DNA of 64,000 nucleotides from assembly GCF_030253575.1 (NCBI RefSeq), contig NC_080557.1:5947001-6011000 (forward strand). The letters are read 5' to 3'. The position numbers were made by a program, and so were the translations under genes. Under the pieces are notes generated by a model that did not search any database, had not been told where the DNA came from, and saw only the letters and a list, made by a program, of their open reading frames with translations. This document shows positions 35,948 through 47,501 of the stretch, one piece after another. The DNA comes from Rhododendron vialii (lineage: Eukaryota; Streptophyta; Magnoliopsida; Ericales; Ericaceae). The number at the start of each line of letters is the position of its first letter. Position 1 is the stretch's first letter.

Positions 35948-37861
35948 TTGTTATCTCTGATAGAATATGATTTACAGTACGTGCCTCAAAAGGCAGTAAA
36001 AGGGCAAGCTTTAGCTGACTTTATAGCTAACCATCCTAACATGTTAATGGAAAAGGATGAATTTGAGATACATATGATTGAAATGAAACCATGGAAATTG
36101 TCATTCGATGGTTCTAAAACTGACAGAGGGGTTGGAGCAGGCGTAGTTTTTACATCTCCAAAAGGGGAATTTTTACAGTTTTCTTTTCAGTTAGATGAAA
36201 GCAGGATTTTGACCAACAATCAAGCTGAGTATGAAGCTTTGATTATCGGTTTAGAGATTGCAAAAGAATTGAATATTAGGTATTTAAATGTTACGGGGGA
36301 CTCACAATTGGTGATTCGACAGATAACAGGGGAATATAAGTGCAATCACCCTTTATTAGAGTTACAACTGCAGAAAGTTAAAATTCTTGTAGCATATTTT
36401 GATGAAGTGCATTTGCAACATGTCTATAGATTGGAGAATAGTGATGCTAATCAGATGGCACAAATTGCTTCTGGAATTAGGATCCCAGAAGGACAGAATG
36501 AAAAATTAATAAAAGTCCAGAAGAGATTCTTGTCTTTCTCTATTGAAAGAGATAGCAATGATTTTGAAGTTATGGAAATAAGCTTGGTTGATGATTGGAG
36601 AGTTCCAATAAGGAAATTCCTAGAGAATCCGAAGGAGAAAACAGACAGAAATATAAAGCAAAGGGCCATTAATTATGTTATAATGGGCAATGATTTGTTT
36701 AGAAAATCTTCAGATGAAGTATTATTGCTGTGTATTGATAAATCCCAAACAATGACGGTTATGGGAGAAGTTCATGAGGGAACTTGCGGTTCTCATCAGT
36801 TTGGAGAGAAAATGAAATGGTTACTTAAAAGATATGGCTATTATTGGCCAACAATAAGGAAAGATTGTATCTCTTATGCTAAGGGATGTCAAAAATGTCA
36901 ACAATGTGGACCCATTCAAAGGGTTCCAGCTTTTCCTTTACAATTGATTGTTAAACCGTGGCCTTTCAGGGGGTGGGCAATTGATATGATTGGAGAAATA
37001 ATTCCTCACTCTTCTCAACAACATGAGTATGTAATGGTAGCTACGGATTATTTTACGAAATGGACAGAAGCCATCCCATTGAAGAGTGTGGCACAGAAAC
37101 AGGTAATTGATTTCATTGAAGAGTATAGTTTCTGTCGATTTGGTATTCCTGAAACAATTACGGTTGACCAAGCATCCGTGTTCAATGGTCACAAAGTAAT
37201 GACTTATGTTAATTCATATGGAGTAAAAATCTTAAATTCTTCTCCCTATTATGCCCAAGCAAATGGGTAAGTGGAATCTACTAATAAAATTATCAAGAAT
37301 ACTCTATCTAAAATGATAACTGACAATCCAAGGGAATGGCATAATTTACTGCCAAGAGTGTTATGGGCTTATAGGACTTCAAAAAGGGAAAGCACAAGAG
37401 CTACACCATATGAGTTAGTATATGGCCAAGCTGCAGTATTACCCGTTGAAGTTAATATTACATCTCACAGAGTTGCTTGGCATTATGGCCCAAATAATGT
37501 GGATTTCGAGGAAGCAATGTATCAAGAATTAGATGGGCTGGAAGAATCCAGAATAGATGCTTTAAATAATATACAAGCACAAAAGAAAAATCTAGAGAGA
37601 GTTTATAATAAAAGAGTACATGAAAAATCATTTGCAGAAGGTGATTTGGTTTGGAAGGCAATTTTGCCTTTAGATAAGAAAAAGAAAAGATATTTCGGTA
37701 AATGGTCTCCAAATTGGGAGGGACCATTTCGAGTATTAAAAGTACTAAGAGGTGGTGCTTATCAGTTAGAATCTATTCTTGGACATGTTCATGAAAGAAC
37801 AATCAATGGAAAATATTTAAAGGCATATTTTCCATCTCCTTGGGAGTTAATCGACGAATGA
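35948..37861 (+). pseudogene. Second RNase H and integrase of element 2, one stop
   Basis: One frame of about 637 codons is broken by TAA at 37268-37270, two residues before the catalytic glutamate (VEST). The archaeal-type RNase H has LSFDGSKTDRGVGAG and NNQAEYEALIIGL. The integrase zinc region and core (WAIDMIGE, ATDYFTKW, VDQASVFNG) follow, and the C-terminus has NWEGPFRVLK. The stop is one C-to-T change away from a Gln codon. Confidence 0.9.
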
Positions 37862-38048
37862 AAGCATTAATCGACGGACAGATAATTCATACCTAAACAG
37901 ATCATCGGTGAAAGCCTATAAACTTAGGCTAACTTTTCATTCCAGATAAGATAAGTTACATTTCCTGCTTACAAAAGGAAGTAAACGTAACATTTCCTAT
38001 TTAGAAAGGAAACAGAACATAGATAAAATCCAAGTAAAGCCTATAAAT

Positions 38049-39194
38049 TTAGGCATTGATGAGCTCAACAGGGTTACCATCAGCATCAATTCGAATGATT
38101 TCGAAATAATGTGGGAAACTCCAAGTAACAAAAACGTGAAATTTGTCCCAAGCATAGGTTAGGAATGCATGTTCTTTGTCTCTAGCCATTGCCTCTGCAT
38201 CCATTTTTATCTTCTTATCTACTAATGGCCTCATGGCCATTACACTCTTTTCAGCTTGAGCCAAAAGGTGGGCTCTCTTGTGGTTTTTCTTCCGAAGCCA
38301 ATTTTGATGTTTCTTGAACAGAGTTGTTGAGGAGTTTGGTGGTAGCTCCCAGTTGGAGTGATTTAGGTCTAACACTTTGTTATAAAGTTTAACCACTTTT
38401 TCATGTTAAACTTCATAATCAACCCAAAAGGGATCATAGTAAGCAGCAGTGCTGGTCTTCATCCAAAGCCTTATAAGAGGCAGTGCAGATTTAAACCCAT
38501 GAAGGTGGGTAGTAATGAGGCTACTCTCATAAAATTGGAGGGTTTCACATGCCCACAAGAAGTTCAAATATGGGACATGTTCTTCCAGAATGCGAATATC
38601 CAGAAAGGCAAAAGTAGCCAGTAGTTCTTTGGCTGTATTTTCATCGGAATCTCTATAAATCGAATACCCTACATGGGCTTGAGATAGTGGGGGATTATAC
38701 CTTAATTTCTCCAATTCTTGAAACCAATCAGGGTTCTCAGGGAGGGGAGAGATGTCAGGCTGATCATCAGAAAAGCCATCAGGAAAACATGGCTTTCTCA
38801 CCATTTCTTTCCAATAAGCTTGTTGATTTCTTGCCCTCTCGAAAAGGGATTCATGATTCTCCAAGCTTGGCTTGCCGCCTACCTCTGCCAGTTGAAATGG
38901 CATTGGCCTATATGGCATGGAAAGTAGTGAATCCAATAGCATTGCCAGTGGTCCCTCTCTGACCCAGGGAAATTGATAGCTGACTTTGACGTGTGAGCGT
39001 CGAATACTTGAATTGGGATACAGAGGAGGATCCTCCATTCTGACGATTACCCTTTCAGTGGGTGGCTTAATACTCCAACTGGATGGAGGGTTAGAAGGCA
39101 AAGGATCATCCCAGCCAGAAATGGCTGTAATAGGAGAAAGTGGTCGATCGACGGCATTGAAAGATGACGAAGGGGTGTCTTGATCGATTTCCAT
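38049..39194 (-). pseudogene. First antisense gene of element 2, unknown protein with one stop
   Basis: A minus-strand frame of 262 residues from ATG 39194 (MEIDQDTPSSSF) runs to TAA at 38406-38408, then continues in the same frame for about 117 residues to 38049. The first part is Pro/Ser-rich with FPWVREGPLAMLLDSL. The second part is basic (KKHQNWLRKKNHKRAHLLAQ). A TATA-like box lies about 95 bp upstream. I do not recognise the family. The TAA may be the true end, or a lesion with the downstream part once attached. Confidence 0.65.
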
Positions 39195-39288
39195 GATTTC
39201 AATTTGACTATGAGCAGAAAATTACGAAAAGTGAGAAGTTAATTGAGAATAAGAGAGGATCGATGTGCAACCATCCCATAAAGGTTTC

Positions 39289-39295
39289 ATTTATA
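39289..39295 (-). promoter_or_regulatory. Antisense TATA-like box, first antisense gene of element 2
   Basis: Minus strand TATAAAT within CCTTTATAAATGAAACC, 95 bp upstream of ATG 39194. Inferred from motif and spacing. Confidence 0.45.
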
Positions 39296-39829
39296 AAGGA
39301 AAAGATTAATAACGGTTGGGTTTTCTAAGCAGTTAATCAAAGCAGTTATTACGCATGATCATCTCCACTATCAGGAAGTGGAGAAGAGGACGGTTAGTGT
39401 TTCCCATGGGATGTCATTGGTAAAGAAGTTAATATTTAGCCACGATTTATATCCATTACCAAGGAACGGAATAATCGGTTAATGGTTTCATGATTTCCTA
39501 TGAATTGACCCTATCAATAAGGTTGTTTCAAACGCAAAGAAGTGAGCAAGCGAGGGTTGGTTTTTCCCTATCGATTCTGGACGTGAGTCGTTCAAAGATC
39601 CTTGTAATTTTGAGAAATGCAGGAATAAGATAAGCATACTCAAAATCAATACAAATGTTCTTAAAACAAAAGCCATAAAAGCCTAAAAAGAAGGCTAAAC
39701 ATTGCAAGAAAGTAAAGGATACAACTAATAAGATGCCTGAAATATAGAGGCCAAAATGATAGTTGAAGTATACAGACTAATTATTGGTTCTTGAGCTTAA
39801 CTTCCAAGAACAACTTGGAGAAATAACTT

Positions 39830-42800
39830 CACTTGCTGTTTGTAGCATTGTATTTTTCCTGATATTTCAAAAAGTCGGTGTTGGCCATTGTGATGATGAC
39901 TTTAGTTCCTTGCTCATCACAGGAGATCTTGGATAATTCTTGACTGATCAACTCCTTTCGTGCTAATAAAATTTTTTGTTGGTCATTGAGTTAACTCAAA
40001 CGGGCAAGAAGGGCAGCCTTTTCATTTTCAATTTGTTGTAATTCATCTTTCATTTGATGTATATTGCTCCCCATTGTGTCCAAACTGGTTGAAATGGCTG
40101 CAAATTGATTGAGAGTATCCTGTTTGCTCTTCATCTCTTTCTGACAATAGGCTGCTACTGTCAAACTCTCATTTACAATTGAGCCAAATTCCTCAAGCTT
40201 GATTTGCTCAGACAACGGGAAAACTTTCTTGGATATTAGACGATTCATACAGCTAGTAAAAGCTGTAGAATGATCAGTGGCAATTTCCAACAAAGGAAGT
40301 TCAAGCAGCTCAAAAAAGGTTTTCATCTCATCTTTTGTCTCTTCACTAAGCTCGGAGGAATGTGGAGGAGTCAGAGATTCAGAAAACTCATAAATGGACC
40401 TTGAATAGAATTCAGAATATTTCTTGGTCTTAGTCAGCATAAGGTCCAAGTCAGAGTTTGGTGAATTGGCTGACAATTCAGTATCAGCCCTATGGGCAGA
40501 TGAAGGAGAAACCATTGGAGTAGTGGGTTTGATGATCAAATCTGGGGTATGGATTTCCACTTCAGTCTGCGGCTGCTTTGAGAATTCAGTAGCCTCAATC
40601 AATGGTTCCACAGGCTCTGACATCATTTCTCCTTGAATAGGAGAATGAATTCCTGATTGTTCAACAAGAGGCTCCAGCACTCTTTCTCCTTGAGCAGGAG
40701 AATGGATCTCTGGTTGCTCAATACTAAAAGTCTTATGTTCTATAAGGGGTTCAACTTCCAAAGTCATAGGAGAATTAGGTACTGAACTCAAAATGAGCTC
40801 AATAATTGGATCAAATGGTAAAACCTCTGGAAAAACTGATTTGTTGCCCATGTCAAAAATTGTGACACCTTCGTCCGAAATTGATGCTGGACATTTTAAA
40901 GGTGAAGGGGCATTAAATGGGAGATCAAGCTTGTTGACAGAAGAGGAATTGACAGGGGTTAACAAGTTTGTAATCAAACCTTTGTCTTTATTACCTTCAT
41001 CATCTGATTGAGGTGCCAGGTAAAGTTTTCTCCTTGTTTTCTAGATGTGAAAGAAAAGAAATGAATCAATAAAGGACTGATACATGATATCTAAAGTCCA
41101 AATTAGCAGAAAAAAATGAGATTCTTACCCTTTGAAATGTTACCAATATCTCTGAGTCTTCAGCTATTTCTGGCAGACTTGTCTGTCGATCGGGTAAGTT
41201 AAGACCTTTCATTGCATCTGCCATAAGTGGGGGATCTCGCAATGTAACCTAGACTTGAGAGCTCATGTTCTTTTCTTGGAGGGAGGTAAAATCTCAGGTT
41301 GTTTCTCTTTATCTTGACCTTTTGGACCTCTTGGTTTAGAGACAGAAACATTCTTAGAAGTTGAAATTACGAGGAATCATTAATTAGTAAGAATGTAACC
41401 CTCATGACTACAAAATAAGGGATGATTTCATAAAGGATACCTGGCAAGGAATCTTTAGGGTCAAGTCTCAAAAGACAGTTACTCAATTCTTTGTTGAAAA
41501 TGGTAGGCTTGATACAATCCCAAAATAGTTTGAATTCTGAAGTGAAAGAAAGATCGGCCACAAAACTCGCAAGCTGGAAATTGGCCTTGATACCTTGAAA
41601 TTGACCAATCAGTTCCGTAATCAAGGAAGTTTGAGTTACATTTGGCCATGTTTTGGCTAAATCCTTAATCCTTGGAAGAGTATGAGGGACAGGGATTCCT
41701 TGTGCCAAGCCAAACTGTCTAGCACACTGATTTGGCATGTAAACTTCGAAACTGCAGTTGGAGAAGCATGTAGTTGATGGAGAGAATCCTATCGACAGGA
41801 ACCTCGAGATCAAGATACTAGCCCAAAATTCATTGACCGTTTGAGCTGGAACTAAAAATTTGAGGATGGGTTCTATCCTTTGCGATGCCGAGTAATGACA
41901 GTCCTTAAAAGGGAGCCAATTAGGTAATTCTTCAAAAACAGGGCTATAAAATGCCTTGAAGTACCTCTTAAAGGATGAGTCCTCATGTTTGGGTTCATGG
42001 GCTAAAAAGTATTCCGCATAGCTCAAGCATTCACCCCCATCTTTCCTCTTCGGATAATAACTCGTGGGCTTAAGAAATGGAAAATAGGCATACAGCCATG
42101 CTTGGAGAATCCAAAAGGGACCACCACAATTACTGGTGATTTTATTCTGTGTGAATGTCCACAATCCTTTATACAATATCCCTACCACAAAGGGAGCTAA
42201 TGCAAGCTTTGCATCTTGAGCTAAGCAAATGGCCAAGCGAAAATATTCCTTGGTAATCTTCAAACCAAACACACATAGCACATATTTGTTGAGCCAATAC
42301 AAGTAAAATGCTACTTTTTCAGTAAATGATGGCTCTTTGAGATCAGAAGTACAAAAAATGGATATGAAATATGCATAACTCCATGAGTTATCAGAGACCT
42401 CAAATGGTGGATCACAAGAGTGATGATCCAAGGCAGCATTAACTTCTGCACCCATACTCGGTAGGCCAGTCAGATGAATGATGTCCAAAACAGTAAGACT
42501 CATGGGGCCATATGGAAAAACAAAAGCGTTGGATGAAACAGACCAAAAACAAGCAGCAGCAGCAATCAAATTAGGGTTAAATTCAAAGGCCTGTGTAGAT
42601 AGGTCTATAGCTTCATAAATTCCAATTGCATGCCACGAGAGATGTAAGTATCTCTTCATACGATCAACCCATTTTGTCCAAGATGGGAATACAGTGGGCC
42701 ATGATCGGATTGTTCCTCTGGTATTCCAGCCAGTACGATGGAGACCTGGGAGCGAAAGGAGCAAAGGTTCGTCGAAATTCACCGGATAATATGTCGGTAG

Positions 42801-43052
42801 TGAATCAGGGGAGTTTGGAGAATAAATAGGACCCAATATGAATTTGGAGGGATAACCGACTACAGGAACAAAATAAAGAGGTAACTGAGGTGCCTTCCTT
42901 AGGCATTGAGGGTACCTTGGAAGATAGGACTCTGTTGGGGTTTCAATTTTCTGAGAACTCGATTCTTTCTTCTGGGTTGACCGAGGAGTCGATGACTTGG
43001 AAGAAGCTTTGGAAGCCATTGCTTTGCTTTGAGGAGCTTTCTTGGGCGCCAT
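39830..43052 (-). pseudogene. Second antisense gene of element 2, plant mobile domain plus coiled coil
   Basis: Exon 1 is 43052-41441, ending CCAG|GTATCC. It starts with a Lys/Ser-rich tail (MAPKKAPQSKAM) and contains the PMD-like core (RSWPTVFPSWTKWVDRM, FGLKITKEYFRLAICLAQD, GGPFWILQAWLYAYFPFLKP). A middle exon ends at 41129 (CAAAGG|GTAAG). The last exon starts at 41040 after CATCTAG and joins in frame (TFQR/KTRRKLYLAP). The last exon is acidic, then coiled coil (HQMKDELQQIENEKAALLARL). TAA at 39991-39993 breaks the frame, which otherwise continues to TGA at 39830-39832. TAG at 41249-41251 and a one-base frame change near 41270 damage the middle exon. Proteins with this domain are known from plant mobile elements and from silencing factors; the role here is unknown. 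Confidence 0.75.
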
Positions 43053-43106
43053 CGATTCCGGGGTTGATGGTTTGTAACGGTGCCCTAATTTTTATAAACG
43101 GAAGGG

Positions 43107-43114
43107 TATATATA
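43107..43114 (-). promoter_or_regulatory. Antisense TATA box, second antisense gene of element 2
   Basis: TATATATA on the minus strand, 55 bp upstream of ATG 43052 and about 100 bp inside the 3' LTR. A second TTTATAAA at 43091-43098 is too near the ATG. Placement mirrors the antisense TATA box of element 1. Confidence 0.5.
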
Positions 43115-43214
43115 CATTGGGAGAGCCCTGTGTGGTAATCACGCCTTTTGGAAAAGGCAAAGGAATTATTTATTCGAGTTAAATGATTTTAACTCAAATA
43201 AATAAGGGGGGCAT

Positions 43215-43930
43215 TGTTTGTACCATAATTAAGACTTCCATTTTTACCCGTCGATCAGGCGACACATGGCAAGGGTAAATATGGGCAAGTAGAAGAATAG
43301 AATGGACTCACCTTAATAATTTAGAATGGAAGTAAATCGATGGTGAAACTATAAAAAGTCTTGTCCGTCGATTGGCCTACACGTGGCGTATTCCTATGGC
43401 CTTTTGGTCCGTCAATCAGGTGACAGGTGTCAAAAGGAATTAGATCCCATGATTCCACGATTAAAGAGGATATTAACCGCAATTAACAAAACAATTTTCC
43501 CAACGTGGGCATGATCGGCAGTTAGAGAAGTTTCTTCAGCAGAATTCGAGGGAGTTTTCAACTGCTACTTTGGGGGGAAGATTTGAATTCAAATGTAGGG
43601 AGGCCTATTTAAGAACAAGTTAGTAGCAGTTTCAGGGACACACAAACAACGCCAATCAGGCCTTTATCTTTTCTTTTCTAGGAGTAGAGTTAACTTGTAA
43701 TTGCTCACTCAATCATCTCGATTGATTGTTCTTCTACTTTGAGGGTTAATAAAGTTCATTTTGTTAATCTTCTTCCACACTTCATCCACTTCATTGTTTG
43801 TTTCCAAAGAAGTCCTGAAATACGGCAAGGAACCAAACTCCACTTTTCACACCCACATTCCAGCAAGCTTACGATACAATTTCCCGTCGATTCTCCGTCG
43901 ATTGGAAAGAAAACAAGAATTTTGGTAACA
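43215..43930 (+). repeat. 3' LTR of element 2, with polypurine tract just upstream
   Basis: TGTTTGTACC ... GGTAACA followed by CCCTC. The tract AAATAAGGGGGGCAT at 43200-43214 directly precedes it. Relative to the 5' LTR it has short duplications that add 12 bp (near 43845) and 11 bp (CTCCGTCGATT near 43890). Confidence 0.93.
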
Positions 43931-43935
43931 CCCTC

Positions 43936-44940
43936 AAAATTTTTTTATTTATTTTTTGAATCTCCGGAGGGAGGTTGATCGCGATCCGAGAAAAATCCTT
44001 TTGGTAGCCATCACACAACTCGCACACCATAAAGTCATACTCGGGGAGGAGGAGAGGACCCTCTACAAAACACCGAATTGGCCAACATACTAGCCATCCG
44101 AAAACATTGGAAATGTTAGCACCACTTTTCGCAAGAATTTAGGTCCTTAGAAGGAAGAGTATTGCTCCCCTTGAGCATACTTCTCTAAATGGTAGATGGT
44201 TCATGACAGCTGCGACCAACTTCCTCATATTTTCCTTTCAAGACTCATGTTCAGAGAGGCTCTTTTTCTGTAACAAATCACCAGTTAAGTTTTGCCATGG
44301 AGAAAGGATTGACAAGGTTATAACCCCAAAACACACACACCCCCCCCCCCCCCCCCCCCATTTAGGTTTGGCCGCGGTGGTCAGTTAAGATAGCATGCAG
44401 TTAGCAGTTTCCTCTTGTCTTCTGTAGAGCCCCATAGGAAACTGACTTGGGGAGGACCATGGTTTACATAACATGAGCTGGGATGGCCGTGTTAACTGCC
44501 TCGATCAGAGTCAATCAGGCGCCAAGGGAAGCGATTTGCTTTCCCAGGCCAGAGAGAGCCTACTATTGATTCTATCAATAATAGCTTGGAAGGAATAGTT
44601 AGAGGGCCTTTCATGAAGGAAAGGGCAGCAAAGATAACTACCCAGGTGGTTGGTTTCGGAATGTTTAAAATATTACACAAATGATCCTGCCTCCCTTCTG
44701 GCACATTATATGGAAAGAGCACTTAAGACTTCTCAATGATTTTTTGCCCTGGTTCTTTGCCAAATTTTCAATAGTAGATTTCATCACATGACAACAATCA
44801 TCATTGGCTCTCCCGAAAAGAATGAGGTCATTTGCAACAAATAGGTGAGACAAAGCTGGATCACGACTGGAGATACGGACAGGGGTCCCAAATTTCTCCT
44901 CACAAGCTTTGGAGATCGCAATGGACAGGTCAGTAGACTG
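43936..44940 (-). pseudogene. LINE fragment: reverse transcriptase
   Basis: Minus strand near 44853-44690 reads LSHLFVANDLILFGRAND, corresponding to the F-x-DDL catalytic motif of L1 reverse transcriptases (here FVANDL, so one Asp has become Asn). Further on, GSYLCCPFLHERPSNYSFQA and IIDRINSRLSLAW match the conserved block that follows the palm. Several stops. A run of about 18 C near 44341-44359 interrupts it. Its 5' end stops at about 44945, where duplicated block B begins. Confidence 0.8.
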
Positions 44941-44949
44941 TTTTCCGTT

Positions 44950-45299
44950 TATCTAACCATGGCCTTCCGTTTATCTAATTGCTGAGATGTCGCCATCTAG
45001 GCTAGTTGACTATTGTCAGTGTTTTAGCAACGCCCCTACCGAGAAAAGAGAGGGGTGTGAATTTAATGAAATTTCTATGATCATACAAAACTCAAATCAA
45101 CAATGCTAGTGACAATCCCATTATGCACACACACTGCAAGTATGTGCGTGTCTTTTGAGTTATTTTGGTACAAATAGCATCTCACTGGGACAAAGATCCT
45201 CAACAAAATACACACATACACAAATATTTACGCTGGGTGGGCCTGCTCACACAAACAAGGACTTACATGCACTGACGTGATGGGCAAACAAACAACGAT
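44950..45299. other. Left edge of duplicated block B
   Basis: ATGGCCTTCCGTTTATCTAA and the following bases match ATGGCCTTTCATTTTATCTA near 61768, marking the leftmost shared sequence of blocks B and C. CACACACACTGCAAG-type simple sequence follows. It would lie in an intron of the pyrophosphatase fossil. Confidence 0.5.
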
Positions 45300-45433
45300 A
45301 CAGCGTTGCAGTTATGATTGATCCCAAATGTGGAGATGGAGCCAAAAACAAGAGCAGCACATGTTGGTTCTGCATAAAAGCCGACTAGATCGTATCCCAT
45401 ACCAGCAATTTCACCAACAATGTCAGCTATCAC
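45300..45433 (-). pseudogene. H+-pyrophosphatase fragment (copy B, second exon)
   Basis: Minus-strand reading [20 protein letters not shown] then [16 protein letters not shown] corresponds to the segment just after NIPEDDPR in type I vacuolar H+-pyrophosphatases. The acidic DNVGDNVGD substrate site is eroded (DIVGEIAG). It was split from its upstream exon (46443-46700) by a solo LTR. Confidence 0.8.
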
Positions 45434-45453
45434 CTGCAAGTAATAGAAGAAAC

Positions 45454-46033
45454 TGTGGAGGCTTCGGTTATGGCTTCGGTAACCTGGCCAGACCTTCGTC
45501 AACCGAGGCCTCATATTGATACGGTCTGCGGGATTGTACGGGCGGACCATAGCGTACATCCTTCTATCTCCTCCTTCGGTGTCGAGTCTCCTGTTAATGC
45601 TTCGGGGAATCACCGAAGCAAGCATTCCGTTAAGGTCTCTCGAGAGGATGTAGCATACCAAGAGGGGACCAGGAGCGATACGTGGCAGATAAGACCACCT
45701 GGGCCAAGTCTGGCCATGTGCTTCGTAACCGCCTTATCCGGTGCGTCATCTGTGATGTCACCCGAGGCGGTTACCCGAGCGTATCCTTCATGCGTTAGCT
45801 TGGAGCCCAAGTAAACGTAGGTCTATAAATATGAAGGGACTCGAACCTAAAGAGGTATGCCATCTTTTCCTAACCCTAGATCTATATCCTCCTCGGAGAT
45901 CTAACTTGATCGTCGGAGGGTCACTGGGCTATTCTAGCCCTAGTGAGTTGTTACAGGTTCAGAGGCGGGTGAACGGAGCAACGGAAGAGAAATACAAACT
46001 CAGGCCAAGGTCCCTCCAAATTGAACCCCTACA
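45454..46033 (+). mobile_element. Solo LTR, 580 bp
   Basis: Starts TGTGGAGGCTTCGG and ends CCCCTACA. Flanks are GAAAC (45449-45453) and AAAAC (46034-46038), four of five bases matching. TATAAAT at 45824-45830 gives plus orientation. Block C lacks this sequence at the equivalent place (near 62395), which confirms an insertion after duplication. Confidence 0.75.
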
Positions 46034-46442
46034 AAAACTAATTGAGAAAAAGAAGATAACGAAGAGTGACAAAAAGTGAAGTGACAAGAATGGATAAAGG
46101 AATGAAATTGATTTTCTTGCGTGCATTTTACTGGCATGAAACATTTGTTGGAGACTTCTTAAAAGTAACGTCTCAAATTTTACAGTTTGGATATATCATG
46201 AAAGTCTCGAGAAAATATAGTCGCTTCAGGCATGCAAGTGGACGGAAAAGAAGGGCAGATGTACAATTTTAAACGTAGATACTGAATTTCAAGAGCAAAT
46301 TCAAATGTGCTTGGGTTTTTGCCCGAAAAGAGAAAGTTCAAGTGATTTGTACCCGTATTTTCGTTTTTAAGAAAACATATGAAAAGTAATTACTTTTTCT
46401 CTTTTCATTCCTTTCTACCATTCTGTTGCTAACCAAACAGAT

Positions 46443-46700
46443 CATAAAGCAAATTGCACCATACCGCTCGATTCTGGGATCATCCTCAGGGATGTTCTGC
46501 TCAACCATGCCAACAATATCAGCACCAACATCAGCAGCGCGCTTTTGCACTACTCTGCCAAACAGGACCATAGAAGACCAACCAAGGCTGAAACCCATTA
46601 CAGATTCAAAAAGGCCTTCCTTTCGAAAGTGAGATCTCCACTGGCGTAAAAAAGGGGGAAAGCCCGTCCTAAGTGCAGCCGTGATCTTATATACCATAAC
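46443..46700 (-). pseudogene. H+-pyrophosphatase fragment (copy B, first exon)
   Basis: Minus-strand frame with [45 protein letters not shown] and DDPR. It matches the region of type I vacuolar H+-pyrophosphatase just before the catalytic acidic motifs. This is the best preserved of the three copies here, but it is still only an exon or two. Confidence 0.85.
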
Positions 46701-46869
46701 AGATAACACTGAATGTCTCTTGCCTTTTTAGGAGTCGAAACTTCTCTCCTATGGAAGTTAATACCTCCGCCCTTGCCGATAATAGAAAGGAGAATGTAAC
46801 TAATTTCAGCAAATAAGGACCGAAAAGAGATTGTATTCGTACGAAAACTGGGTGTGAAATCAGTTCAAC

Positions 46870-47190
46870 TAGCATGCCAAAGGGGGTGTTAACGTACCTG
46901 GGCCATTAGATTCTTTGGTCAAAACTTCAGGAATGTGAGCAATGAAGCGCCAACGATGCAAGGGAGGCAGCCCTTGCTCCGGAAATACAAAAGCGAGGGA
47001 GGCAGCCCTTGCTCCGGAAACGATGCAAGGCTGGGGCAGGAATAGATCCCCAAAATTCGAAAGCGAGGGAAGCCATCCTAGCTCTGAAATGGGCATGACT
47101 TGGGGCAATCTTTGATTCCGAGTCATTCAAGAGACTTGAGATTTTCAAAGTCCTTGAAAGATAGCTTCTCCTGATTTTCCAATTCCCAGA
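46870..47190 (-). pseudogene. Extra 3' fragment of an NBS-LRR gene
   Basis: Contains the resistance-gene tail: HIPEV near 46930, a repeated PEQGLPPSL-type coding segment near 46965-47020, and the FKDFENL-type repeat near 47150. Indels are heavy. It sits between the pyrophosphatase fossil and the shared spacer of block B, a position empty in blocks A and C, so it is a leftover from unequal exchange. Confidence 0.75.
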
Positions 47191-47501
47191 TGTACAGAAC
47201 AACCATTTTGGTTCTGTCGTAAGTACAATGCCAGCTCTTTGTGCAGAATCCATCTACAAAATTATGGAGAACGAGGATTAAAACATGAAAACAACTTCTT
47301 ACAAGGGCATGTCATGCATCACAGGATAAAAGACGCAAAGATTGAGGAATTATTTCCAATGACAAGTAAATTTGGGCAGGAGCAAAACGAACACATTACA
47401 AGTTTGGAAAGCAAATTGAATTCCGTCTCTCTTCCTCTTGTTGCGAAGTATTGCTCGAGAAAATCGTCTTACAAAGAAGCTTAACACCACTTATCCTAAA
47501 T

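Larger units (their letters stand above)
29885..43930 (+). mobile_element. Ty3/gypsy LTR retrotransposon, Tat lineage, decayed (element 2)
   Basis: LTRs of 693 bp (29885-30577) and 716 bp (43215-43930) with target duplication CCCTC at 29880-29884 and 43931-43935. The LTRs differ by about ten substitutions plus 12-bp and 11-bp insertions in the 3' copy. Sense coding runs from 30624 to 37861 with at least six in-frame stops and two frame changes. About 5 kb between integrase and 3' LTR contains two long minus-strand genes. It is unrelated in sequence to element 1 at the DNA level but has the same overall plan. Confidence 0.96.

Noticed and set aside
45263-45661. A 132-codon minus-strand ORF as one protein
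   Set aside because: Only its last third matches pyrophosphatase; the first part reads through the solo LTR, so the frame is accidental.
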